Below, piece after piece: positions 10,035 to 18,609 of a DNA stretch of 64,000 bases. This DNA is from Collinsella ureilytica. GTDB lineage: Bacteria > Actinomycetota > Coriobacteriia > Coriobacteriales > Coriobacteriaceae. The position numbers and the translations under genes were made by a program. The stretch is taken from positions 124,001 through 188,000 of the forward strand of contig NZ_JAIMFO010000006.1 of NCBI RefSeq assembly GCF_019795105.1, in the 5' to 3' direction. Within the stretch, counting starts at the first letter, position 1; each line of letters begins with the position of its first letter. The notes under the pieces are model-generated. The model searched no databases. It had not been told where the DNA came from and saw only the letters and a list, made by a program, of their open reading frames with translations.

Positions 10035-10147
10035 GGCTCGACCTCCTATCGCAAAGCCCATACTATTTCACCACCCATTCTATCGAAAAAGAGACACCTC
10101 ATAGGCTACCGTTTTATAGAATTTCAAACACCCATTTGATCGATATG

Positions 10148-10175
10148 AAAAAGGGGACGCCGCTGGGACGTCCCC
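10148..10175 (-). terminator. Intrinsic terminator of the GH2 gene
   Basis: On the minus strand GGGGACG, nine loop bases, then CGTCCCC followed by five T residues (A-run at 10148-10152). It lies 26 bases past the stop codon of the large hydrolase gene. Confidence 0.85.
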
Positions 10176-10200
10176 TATCTTCGTTGTAGAGCTGACTGCT

Positions 10201-13200
10201 TTAGCGAGAGCGCTTCTTGCCGCCAACCGCTACGAGAATTGCTCCAGCACCTGCAAGCCCGGCAAGACCCGCAAGCCCAGCAATATCGCCAGTGCGTGGC
10301 AGGTGATGGTGCTTACGATTCTGGCGCTGCTTACCTTGGCCGCTACCTTGATCGCCACCTTGGCCAGCACCTTGGCCGGTGTTACCCGTACCGCCATTGG
10401 TACCCGTGCCTGTACCTTGGCCGGTTCCCGTATTGCCTGTTGACCCACCGGTGCCGCCATTGCCAGTGCCACCGTTGTTGGTACCGCTGTTACCCGTACC
10501 TCCAGTATCAGTGCCACCGTTATCGGTACCGCCATTGTCTTTGGGAAGCACCGTTACGGTAAAGGTCGCCGTATGACCCTTATAGCTCACCCGAATATCT
10601 TGAGATCCAGCAGTTGCAAAGGCAGTATCCAGTGATGGCTCAAAGCTCACATCAGCCTTTGTTGTATCGTCGTATACCACCTGTGCACTCGATGCATCGC
10701 TCATCGCAAGCGTAAGCACCAGACCTGCAGGATCAAGCTTTTCGGCCACCTGATACACATGCTTTGTTGGCATAGTAGCTACCGAAATGCCCTCAACCTC
10801 GGGCTTCACAATTTGAACCGTAAAAGTATGGGCACTGGTCTGGCCAGCATACTCATCAATACCGCGTGCACGAAGCGTTGCCTCGCCCGCATCCGTATTG
10901 CCTTCGTACTCCAAGACATAGTCAATACCATAGGCGAGCTTCTTGTCTCCCAAGCTCACACTCACCTTGGAGGGATCAAAGGTTGCTGGGTGCTCAGCAT
11001 CTACCACAAAGACTCCCAGATCATTCGGGGCTTCAAGGGTCGCCGTAGAAATATCTGTCGTTTGCTTTGCCATACGCAGACGAATCTCAGACGCGCTAAC
11101 GAACTGATTAGTTCGACCGCCATCGGCGTAGGTGTTAAGACCCTGGAAGCGGAAGTACTTTGCCGTTACTGGCTGATCAAGTTGAATCAGCCGCCATGCA
11201 CGCTCATAGCCCGAATCGCTCGGAGACGGCCATGTTGCCCGTCCAGCCTCAACCCAGGTGCGCTCGGCACTGCGGCGAGCACGAACTGGGGCTACCGCCT
11301 CACCCGCAGCTGTCGGAGCAGCTGCCTGCCACGCTACGCCATCGGTGCTGTACTCAAGTACACCCTCAGTTACCACGCCATTGGCAGAAGCGGAACCAGG
11401 ACGTGCCAGATACCGCAGGCCATCGATGGCCGTCGGCTCTGCCAACTCCATAACAACCCAGTGATCAGAAGCTGGGGTGGGAGCCCAGGTTGAGTGCCAA
11501 TGCGTTTCTTCTTTACCGTCAAAGGCGAGAGCAATCTTGCCCTCAGTTGCAGAAGCGTGACGATCCTCAACCTCACTACCAGCGGTTGCCGTAATCTTTG
11601 CAACCGGATAATCCCGAGAACTATCGTCTGGGGTTACCACAGCCTCTGTGCCCAAATTGATCGTATAGAGACCACGAACCATATGATCTTCAGACTCAAG
11701 CACGATCTTTACTGCCTGCTCATGGGCGGGCAACACGGTAACCGCAGCATTGTCTTTTCCTGTGGCATCTACGTTTGCAATAATTGCCGGCGTATCAAAG
11801 TGGCCTGCACTCAGCGCCTGCTCAGAAACGTTCTTACCATTTACAGTCAGGGCAGAAAGCTCAGCTGCATCTCCCGTATCAAAGCGGCCGATAACACCAA
11901 AGAGCTCGATCTCGCTAATGCCCGTGCAAGGCTTGGGGCCTGAAAGCACCTCATCGGAGTTCGTAACCGTTATGCGAACAAAGGTTGCCGATACCGGCGT
12001 GAACTCATAGGTATACGGAGTAACGCGGCCAGCAGCTTTGCCTACCGTCTCTTTTACGGTAAGCGGTGTCCAGTCCTGACCATTTTCAGATACCTCAAGC
12101 ACAGTCGTTCCCGGCTTGGGCAAACGAGCAGAATACGTGTCAACAAAGAAGTGCACACGAGCCTGGCCAATGCGCTGCTGTGTTGCAAATCTGAGCGTAA
12201 TGGCAGCCTTTGTATGCCCCTCTTGAGACCACGTGAAGTTGGTCCAGCCACTGGGGTTAATGCCGCCACCAGCGTTGGCGCTTACCTCAGTTGACCCATC
12301 AACAACTGCAGACAAGGTATCGTTTTGCTTGCCCTCAGGAATATCTTGCGAAGGCGTGGACACGGTAGCCAAATTTGATCCGATGCTGATCGTCTCGCGC
12401 TGCACACGAATGGTTGCCGTCAGCGGAAGATCGCGTCCAAAGACCGTAGCCGTTCCCTTGAGAACAACCGTTCCTTCCTGATCATACGCACCCTTTGCAG
12501 GATCCTCCCACGTCACCGGGAAGCTTGCATGTAGCACCGTGCCATTAGCTTGGATGGCAGGGCGTGCATCGGGAAGAATGGGCTCACGGCCAACCGGCGT
12601 TGTGGCTGAATAATTCATGAGCGCCACAATGTCATCAAGGACGGTAACCGAGATGTTTGCACGCACACCGGCAACCGTACCGGTCACCGTAAAGGTACCT
12701 GCATGACCAAGCGCTTCCTCGTCATAGGCATCCCACGCAACGGTCTCGTCAGCAACCGTAGCATCTGAATAGCGCACCTCGAGCTTTTCAGGCAAGCTCA
12801 GCTTGGAGCCCGTCTTTACATAGATATGACGAGAGTAGAAGAGGCTATCAACGCGGCGCGCGGTAGAGCTAGAACCTTCAACCGCAGCAACCGGAATGGT
12901 TACCGTTGCCGGAGCAAGGCCTTCTGAGCTTACCGTTACCGTGGCGGTTCCCGCCTCAGTGCCAGCTTGAATAATGCCAACCAGCTCACCGGAGAAGGCT
13001 TTGCGATCAGCATCTCGGAAGGACTGATGATCGGGCGAGCAGCCATTATCAATACCAGCAAGAGAGCCTGCGCCCCTCACCTCAAACGCAATGCGATTGT
13101 CGGCATTTGGCACCAAATTACCGGCAGCATCTTGCACACTCACCCTGACGTAAGCCAGATCCACTCCGTTGGCACTCATACCCGTGCGGTTGACCGTTGC

Positions 13201-15645
13201 CACCAGCTTGGCGGCAGGCCCTGCAGTGGTAACCGACTGACGTCCATCCCAGTCAGACGTATCAATCTTATCGCCATGCTCATCGTAGGCCTCAGCCGTA
13301 ATGGTTCCATCCGCGTAAGGAACTTTCCAAGTGAGATAGAGATTACGGTGCTGTGCGCGGTCAGCCCCTTGTCCCTCATAAATCTGATAGGTGAAGTGAT
13401 TGTCCGGTGTTGTTTTGTGCGTAAAGGTCTTAGACCCAATTTCTCTGCGCTCAGTAGAGCCTGCCGGTGTAAAGAAGAGCTTGACGGTTGGAGCATCGGA
13501 ATACACGACGACGTCCACATTGCCGCGCCCATCACGCTTAACTACATTGCTGTTCCATGCGGGCAGAATATGCAGGGTGTGCTTGGAATCGTTCCACTGG
13601 CTCTGATACAGGTAGAAGGAATCCTTCGGCAAGCCAGCAGTATCGATGATGCCAAAATACGAATTCTTCGGAGACGGCCAGCGACCACGTACGCCCGGCG
13701 TCGTACCATTCCAAGGCGTCGGCTCGCCCAAATAATCAAAGCCCGTCCACACATATTCGCCTGCTACATAGTCGCGAGTAATCGCGTCATACCAGGCCTG
13801 TGAGGCAACGTGACCCCAGCTCACGCAACTATAGTCATACGACGTCATTTGCTGAACGCCATTATCTTGACCATGCGTGTGGTACACACCACGGCTATTA
13901 ATGGCCGAAGCGGTTTCGGAGCCGATGATCTTCCAATCAGCATTGCGATGCGCCCGCTCATATTGGCCGCCATCAATATAGTTAAAACCATTCACGCCAC
14001 CGGCTGCTGCAAGAGCCGCAGGATTGTACTCAAGCGAACCATTGCGCTTAAAACGATTGTCTCCGGTGGTAACCGGGCGCGTTGGATCGGCGGCGCGCGT
14101 CCAGGCAATCAGATTATTCTGAACTTGATTAAAGTTGGGCACGCCAGAAACTGTACCCTCGTTCATTTCATTGCCGAGCGACCACATAATAACGGCAGGA
14201 GAATTTGCATCGCGGCCTACCGTTTGCTCAAGATCAAACTTTGCCCATGTATCCTCTGAACGAGCACCGATGAGGCGCGAATTTCCAATGGTCTTTCCAA
14301 AGAAGCGCGCGTAATCTTTTGAGTTCTCGTTCTTTTGAGCCGCCCAGCCATCAAAGAACTCCAGATCAAGGAGGATGCCCTCCTCATTGCAGATCTCGAC
14401 AAGCTGGCGAGAAGGGGTGTTATGCGAGGTACGAATCGAATTTGCACCCATATCTTTGAGGATTGCCACCTGGCGTGCTATTGCATCGCGTGTAGCTACT
14501 GAACCTAAGGCACCCTGATCGTGGTGCATGCATACGCCTTTGATCTTTACGGGGCGTCCATTGAGCGAGAAGCCTCGATTGACGTCAAAAGTAAAGAAGC
14601 GATAGCCAAAGGTCGTGTCATAGGTATCGATCGTTTTGCCATCGCGCTCAATGGTTGTGCGCGCAATATAGAGGTTGGGATGCTCGGTATCCCAAAGCGC
14701 TGGAGCAGCAGTTGTAGTCGCAGTTGCTTCAAAGGTATCGGTGGCACCAGCATCCACGTTGCGCTCGGTGGTAACACTTGCAAGAGGGGCTGCAGGGTCT
14801 GCGCCCTTGGCAAAGATCGTCTGCACCACACGAAGCGTAGCGGCCTCTTTGCCATCATTTCTAATAGAAGTTGCAAGCTTGGTAGCAACAGAGCCTTGAG
14901 CCTCATTGGCAAGGTTTGGCGTGGTAACACGCACGCCATCGCGCTCAACGTGCACCGGATCGGTTACAACCAAATCCACATCGCGCCCAATTCCTGCGCC
15001 GGAGTACCAACGGCTCGAAGGCGTCTGGGCATTCACGCGCACGGCCACGGTATTTTGGCCGCCAAAAACAACCTCATCGGTAATATCAAAGGCAAACGGA
15101 CTATATCCATAGGGATGATTGCCCAGCTCATGGCCGTTCACCCAAACCGTAGAGTCCATATACACGCCATCAAAATCAAGAAAGACGCGCTTGCCCTGTA
15201 ACGCCTTTGATACCTCAAAGGTCTTGCGATACCAGCCTACGCCGCCGGGTTTATACGCACTTTCCGCCTCACCAGAGCGGGTATAGGGCTGGTCAATACT
15301 AAAATCGTGTGGAAGGTTAACCTGAGACCACGACGAGTCATCAAAGGTAGCCACCTCTGCACCAGATGGATCGCCAAGTTTGAATTTCCAACTCTCATTA
15401 AATGATTGTCGGCGAATGGCAGGATCCGTTACCGCATTGATATGGACAACCTCAGGAGCTGAGCTCATCTGCTCTGTAGACTGCGATCTCACTGTTGGAT
15501 CGCCCGCATCTGCAAAGACTGCATGAAGGGGTGAGCCCAAGAGGAGCGCACCGGTCAGAGCCGCTGCAGCAAGATAGCTGAAACACTGAGGCACACGCGT
15601 GTGCTCCTCAGCGATTCTCTTTGCGGACTCGGCGATACGTGCCAT
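10201..15645 (-). CDS. Secreted, cell-wall-anchored GH2 beta-galactosidase-like enzyme
   Basis: An 1814-residue surface glycoside hydrolase. A signal peptide (about 1-46) precedes the GH2 sugar-binding, sandwich and TIM-barrel domains (about 75-690). The acid/base is Glu493 in SLGNEMNEG; the likely nucleophile is Glu577 in WKIIGSETASA. These are followed by a DUF4982-like domain, Ig-like modules, two discoidin/F5-8C-type carbohydrate-binding regions, further Ig-like repeats, a Gly/Asn/Thr-rich spacer (about 1695-1770), then the sortase signal LPRTG (1782-1786) with a hydrophobic segment and KKRSR tail. It probably releases galactose from host or dietary glycans at the cell wall. ATG 15645 has GGAGGT upstream. 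A LacI-type palindrome lies just upstream. Exact specificity cannot be read from the sequence. Confidence 0.93.
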   Translation of the reverse strand: MARIAESAKRIAEEHTRVPQCFSYLAAAALTGALLLGSPLHAVFADAGDPTVRSQSTEQMSSAPEVVHINAVTDPAIRRQSFNESWKFKLGDPSGAEVATFDDSSWSQVNLPHDFSIDQPYTRSGEAESAYKPGGVGWYRKTFEVSKALQGKRVFLDFDGVYMDSTVWVNGHELGNHPYGYSPFAFDITDEVVFGGQNTVAVRVNAQTPSSRWYSGAGIGRDVDLVVTDPVHVERDGVRVTTPNLANEAQGSVATKLATSIRNDGKEAATLRVVQTIFAKGADPAAPLASVTTERNVDAGATDTFEATATTTAAPALWDTEHPNLYIARTTIERDGKTIDTYDTTFGYRFFTFDVNRGFSLNGRPVKIKGVCMHHDQGALGSVATRDAIARQVAILKDMGANSIRTSHNTPSRQLVEICNEEGILLDLEFFDGWAAQKNENSKDYARFFGKTIGNSRLIGARSEDTWAKFDLEQTVGRDANSPAVIMWSLGNEMNEGTVSGVPNFNQVQNNLIAWTRAADPTRPVTTGDNRFKRNGSLEYNPAALAAAGGVNGFNYIDGGQYERAHRNADWKIIGSETASAINSRGVYHTHGQDNGVQQMTSYDYSCVSWGHVASQAWYDAITRDYVAGEYVWTGFDYLGEPTPWNGTTPGVRGRWPSPKNSYFGIIDTAGLPKDSFYLYQSQWNDSKHTLHILPAWNSNVVKRDGRGNVDVVVYSDAPTVKLFFTPAGSTERREIGSKTFTHKTTPDNHFTYQIYEGQGADRAQHRNLYLTWKVPYADGTITAEAYDEHGDKIDTSDWDGRQSVTTAGPAAKLVATVNRTGMSANGVDLAYVRVSVQDAAGNLVPNADNRIAFEVRGAGSLAGIDNGCSPDHQSFRDADRKAFSGELVGIIQAGTEAGTATVTVSSEGLAPATVTIPVAAVEGSSSTARRVDSLFYSRHIYVKTGSKLSLPEKLEVRYSDATVADETVAWDAYDEEALGHAGTFTVTGTVAGVRANISVTVLDDIVALMNYSATTPVGREPILPDARPAIQANGTVLHASFPVTWEDPAKGAYDQEGTVVLKGTATVFGRDLPLTATIRVQRETISIGSNLATVSTPSQDIPEGKQNDTLSAVVDGSTEVSANAGGGINPSGWTNFTWSQEGHTKAAITLRFATQQRIGQARVHFFVDTYSARLPKPGTTVLEVSENGQDWTPLTVKETVGKAAGRVTPYTYEFTPVSATFVRITVTNSDEVLSGPKPCTGISEIELFGVIGRFDTGDAAELSALTVNGKNVSEQALSAGHFDTPAIIANVDATGKDNAAVTVLPAHEQAVKIVLESEDHMVRGLYTINLGTEAVVTPDDSSRDYPVAKITATAGSEVEDRHASATEGKIALAFDGKEETHWHSTWAPTPASDHWVVMELAEPTAIDGLRYLARPGSASANGVVTEGVLEYSTDGVAWQAAAPTAAGEAVAPVRARRSAERTWVEAGRATWPSPSDSGYERAWRLIQLDQPVTAKYFRFQGLNTYADGGRTNQFVSASEIRLRMAKQTTDISTATLEAPNDLGVFVVDAEHPATFDPSKVSVSLGDKKLAYGIDYVLEYEGNTDAGEATLRARGIDEYAGQTSAHTFTVQIVKPEVEGISVATMPTKHVYQVAEKLDPAGLVLTLAMSDASSAQVVYDDTTKADVSFEPSLDTAFATAGSQDIRVSYKGHTATFTVTVLPKDNGGTDNGGTDTGGTGNSGTNNGGTGNGGTGGSTGNTGTGQGTGTGTNGGTGNTGQGAGQGGDQGSGQGKQRQNRKHHHLPRTGDIAGLAGLAGLAGAGAILVAVGGKKRSR

Positions 15646-15698
15646 GGTACCTCCACCGTTCGTTCAACAAGCCACCTTCTCGGCGGCATACAGGTGTT

Positions 15699-15710
15699 GT
15701 TAACGTTAAC
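15699..15710. promoter_or_regulatory. LacI/GalR-type operator upstream of the GH2 gene
   Basis: GTTAACGTTAAC is a perfect 12-bp palindrome with a central CG, the hallmark of LacI-family operators. It sits about 54 bases before the hydrolase start. No LacI-family gene is found in this window, so the regulator must be encoded elsewhere. Confidence 0.6.
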
Positions 15711-15931
15711 TTTTTTACGGTGGGGTCTGACGGCTCTCTTGGATAGACGGGATAAAGCCACCGGTGAACGGTATCAGAGGAGGCGCTGATGGTAGATTTG
15801 AGCAAACGGGTAGGGAAAGAGGTATAGCAACTCAAAAACCAGTGCGACCCAATGTACGACACCGCCCTTACGCGCCAAGGCGCAGCAACAAGTTGTGGAT
15901 ATCGCGATCGCAGGCATGCTCAAGTCTGACG

Positions 15932-16195
15932 GTATGCCTAGCTTTACCGGTATGCCTCACTGCGGACACGCCTCGCTACAGGCATCCCTCGCTATAGGTG
16001 CGTCTACCTCTACAGACATGCCTCACTGCGGATAGCTCTCGCAACAGGTGCACCTCCACTGCGGGCACACCTCACTCTACAGACATGCCTCACCGCAGGC
16101 ACGCATCACTGCGGGTACCCCTCACTATGGGCAGCTCTCGCTACAAACGCGCCGCACGACAGCTGAATCTCACTCCAAACACGCCTCACGACAGG
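15932..16195. repeat. Degenerate ~17-bp tandem array, about 16 units
   Basis: About sixteen head-to-tail units of 15-18 bp with rough consensus ACATGCCTCACTRCAGG. Examples are 15951-15965, 15966-15982, 16016-16031, 16049-16064, 16083-16099 and 16179-16195. The array fills most of the 555-bp gap between the hspR stop and the GH2 start. Units differ at several positions and there are no spacers, so this is a decaying minisatellite and not a CRISPR array. Plus-strand frames through it have no ribosome sites. The rest of the gap (15711-15931) shows nothing recognisable. Confidence 0.75.
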
Positions 16196-16200
16196 CGCTC

Positions 16201-16614
16201 CTAGTGAATATCTCCTCCAAGGAGACCACGCAATACCTGCTGAGGATCAGCCGATCCGTCAAGCGGTACCAGTGCCGTAATTTTCTTTTGCATCCGAAGC
16301 TCGTGCAGCTCTTCTTCGGCACGGCGAAGCTGCTCGCGCACGCGGCTGAGCTCACGCTCTCGCTCATCTGCACGCTCTTTCATATCAAGAATGCGCATCA
16401 CACCAGCAAGGTTAATACCCTCCCCGGTCAGTTGATTGATGAGGTTTAACCGCTCAATATCCCCTTGGGAATACAGCCGCGTATTGCCGCCAGAGCGCTT
16501 GGGGTTCACCAGACCCTTTGATTCATACACGCGAAGCGTCTGCGGGTGCATACCCGTGAGCTCGGCGGCCACACTGATCATATACAGCGGCTTATCACGT
16601 CCCTCTCGTGCCAT
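16201..16614 (-). CDS. hspR: Heat-shock repressor HspR (MerR family)
   Basis: A 137-residue MerR-family DNA-binding protein. The winged HTH (about residues 8-75) contains MISVAAELTGMHPQTLRVYE and SGGNTRLYSQGDI, followed by a coiled coil (about 80-115). HspR represses dnaK and clpB operons in actinobacteria, with DnaK as co-repressor. ATG 16614 is preferred because it aligns with family starts; the longer frame to 16686 would overlap dnaJ. It is the last gene of the dnaK-grpE-dnaJ-hspR operon. Its likely targets in this window are the two identical inverted repeats at 9361 and 20590. Confidence 0.9.
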   Translation of the reverse strand: MAREGRDKPLYMISVAAELTGMHPQTLRVYESKGLVNPKRSGGNTRLYSQGDIERLNLINQLTGEGINLAGVMRILDMKERADERERELSRVREQLRRAEEELHELRMQKKITALVPLDGSADPQQVLRGLLGGDIH

Positions 16615-16660
16615 GTCCCATACCCTTCTTCCTGCGCGTATGTAAGCGCTCCGTTGTCGG

Positions 16661-17602
16661 TTATATCGTAGCGCGAAAGCGCTCAATCTCAGCTCGATAG
16701 TCTCTCATATCAGCATCACGCAGGCGCTCAAGCGCTGCTCGCTCATCATCTGAGAGATGCTCAGGCGTTTGAACAACTACGGTAACCAGCAACGCTCCCG
16801 TTTTTCCGCGATGCTTCACATCGGGTGCGCCCATATCTTTAAAGCGGAAGGTCTGACCGGTTTGTGTGCCTGCTGGCACCTTCAAGCGCACCGTCGCACC
16901 ACCCGGCGTGGGTACCTCAACGGTACAACCCAGAGCCGCCTCATAGATAGAGATCGGCAGCTTCATAGTTACGTTTGCGGCCTTGCGCTTAAACAAGGGA
17001 TGCTCAGCAACATTCGTAACAACGATCAGGTCTCCCCGCTCGCCTCCGTTTGCTCCAAACTCACCCCGCCGTGCATAGCGAAGCTTTCCGCCATTCACCG
17101 CGCCTGCAGGCACCGCAACAGAAATCGTTTGTTGCTCACCTGTTGAAGGAATACGATACGTAACCTTGCGCGTCACGCCACGAAACGCCTCTTCGGCACT
17201 CACGTCAACCGAAAGCGTCAGATCGCTTCCCTTCCGTGGGCGAGCAGCGGCACCGGGATGCCCAAAGCCTTGGCCCCAATCGGAACCAAAGGCACCCTCA
17301 CCCCGAAAGAGACTGTCGAGAATATCGTTCCAGCCACCTGCTGCCTGGCCGCTATACGCATACCCACCGGCACCGCCATGTCCTGGGATGCCCCCAAACA
17401 TGAGGAGCTGGTCGTATTCACGGCGCTTATCGGGATTTGAGAGGGTCTCGTACGCCTCGCTGATCTCTTTAAACTTCTGCTCATCGCCGCCGCTATCGGG
17501 ATGATGCTTGACGGCGAGCTTTCTAAACGCCTTCTTGATCTCGTCCTCGGAGGCATCTTTTGATACACCCAGGATGTCGTAAAAGTTCTTTGCCGCAGGC
17601 AT
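16661..17602 (-). CDS. dnaJ: DnaJ-type co-chaperone without zinc finger (CbpA/class II)
   Basis: A 313-residue Hsp40 that delivers substrates to DnaK and stimulates its ATPase. The J domain is residues 1-65, with the HPD tripeptide in KHHPDSGG. A Gly/Phe-rich region follows (about 72-115), then two beta-barrel substrate-binding domains (about 125-300). The CxxCxGxG zinc-finger repeats of classic DnaJ are absent, so it is a class II/CbpA-like protein even though it occupies the dnaK operon position. ATG 17602 has AAGGAGG eight bases upstream; an ATG at 17620 lies on the far side of that site. Confidence 0.93.
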   Translation of the reverse strand: MPAAKNFYDILGVSKDASEDEIKKAFRKLAVKHHPDSGGDEQKFKEISEAYETLSNPDKRREYDQLLMFGGIPGHGGAGGYAYSGQAAGGWNDILDSLFRGEGAFGSDWGQGFGHPGAAARPRKGSDLTLSVDVSAEEAFRGVTRKVTYRIPSTGEQQTISVAVPAGAVNGGKLRYARRGEFGANGGERGDLIVVTNVAEHPLFKRKAANVTMKLPISIYEAALGCTVEVPTPGGATVRLKVPAGTQTGQTFRFKDMGAPDVKHRGKTGALLVTVVVQTPEHLSDDERAALERLRDADMRDYRAEIERFRATI

Positions 17603-17694
17603 ACGTCTGCCTCCTTTCATTACACGAACGTGAACAAGAAGAGCTGCCCTGAGAGCCGACCATCAAAATCAAGCCAGCTCCCAGAGCCTTTGGG

Positions 17695-18543
17695 TTACTC
17701 CTTCTCGTCTGAATCGGTCTCTTCAGGCGCCGGACGAGCAGGGCCTCCGTGCGTGACAGTTACCATGGCTGAGCGCAACACCTTGCCAGCCATCCGGTAG
17801 CCCTTCTGGTACACGTCGTTTACGGTCTCATCAAACTGGTCGTAGTCTTCCACACGGCCAACCGCTTGGTGAATCACAGGGTCAAAGGCCTCACCAACCG
17901 GATCAACTGGCTCAACACCTTCGTGCTCAAATACGCCAAGCAGCTTGGTTCGAACCGCATCTACCCCATCAACAAACTGAGAGAAGGACTCATCCATCTC
18001 TTGAGCGCGAGCGTGATCGAGCGCGCGCTCAATATCATCAACCACCGGCAAGAGTGCCACGATGAGCTTCTCGGTTGCGCGCTCCTGCTCTTGCAGGCGC
18101 TCACGAGCCGTGCGGCGACGATAGTTCTCCCAGTCAGCCTGCAAGCGGCCGCAGCGCTCCTCAGCGTCTTGTGCGCGGACATCGGCCTCAGTGCGAGCAT
18201 CAATTGCCGCATTCAGCTCCTCACGAACTGCAAGCAGGTCTGCCCGCGTGCGCTCAAGCTCGAGCTTAAAATCGTCTTCAGCTGCTTGCTCGCCTGCGCG
18301 AATTGCAGCCTCCACCATCTCTTCCTCAGTCAGCGCCTGAGACGCTCCATCGACCTGACCATGTGCCTGAGCCTCACCTGCGCCTGCGGCGACGGCCTCA
18401 TCTGCACGAACTGTATCTTCGGCCTCCATCTGAGCTGACGCGTTATGAGCATCTGCCGACACCTGCCCCTTACGGGAATCTGGTGTATCAGCATCCACGT
18501 GCTTTTTGGGGCGCTCCTCAGCACCTCCCACAGGTATCTTCAC
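17695..18543 (-). CDS. grpE: Nucleotide exchange factor GrpE
   Basis: A 282-residue GrpE that releases ADP from DnaK. The first 90 or so residues are an acidic, low-complexity extension rich in Ala, Glu and Asp. The long dimerising helix is about 95-150, and the C-terminal beta domain follows with DGVDAVRTKLLGVFEHEGVE, DPVIHQAVGRVED and VYQKGYRM. The start is GTG 18543 behind AAGGAGGAAGCT. It is longer than the usual 190-220 residues because of the N-terminal extension. It lies 66 bases after dnaK, separated by a stem-loop at 18568-18585. Confidence 0.95.
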   Translation of the reverse strand: MKIPVGGAEERPKKHVDADTPDSRKGQVSADAHNASAQMEAEDTVRADEAVAAGAGEAQAHGQVDGASQALTEEEMVEAAIRAGEQAAEDDFKLELERTRADLLAVREELNAAIDARTEADVRAQDAEERCGRLQADWENYRRRTARERLQEQERATEKLIVALLPVVDDIERALDHARAQEMDESFSQFVDGVDAVRTKLLGVFEHEGVEPVDPVGEAFDPVIHQAVGRVEDYDQFDETVNDVYQKGYRMAGKVLRSAMVTVTHGGPARPAPEETDSDEKE

Positions 18544-18567
18544 AGCTTCCTCCTTCTTCGAGATCGA

Positions 18568-18585
18568 GGGGGTAGGAATACCCCC
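18568..18585 (-). promoter_or_regulatory. dnaK-grpE intercistronic stem-loop
   Basis: GGGGGTA (18568-18574) and TACCCCC (18579-18585) form a perfect 7-bp GC-rich stem with a GGAA loop, with no T-run after it. Its place between dnaK and grpE suggests transcript processing or partial attenuation that would leave more dnaK message than grpE-dnaJ-hspR message. Confidence 0.55.
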
Positions 18586-18609
18586 TTAGACCCCTCACGT
18601 GGTCTCTGA

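Noticed and set aside
12967-13803. Long plus-strand open frames antisense to the GH2 gene (also 14521-15201 and 10759-11493)
   Set aside because: They lie opposite a clearly coding gene, have no ribosome sites and no family resemblance; they arise from its codon bias.
15932-16195. CRISPR array
   Set aside because: Units are about 17 bp, diverged and directly adjacent without unique spacers; no cas genes nearby.
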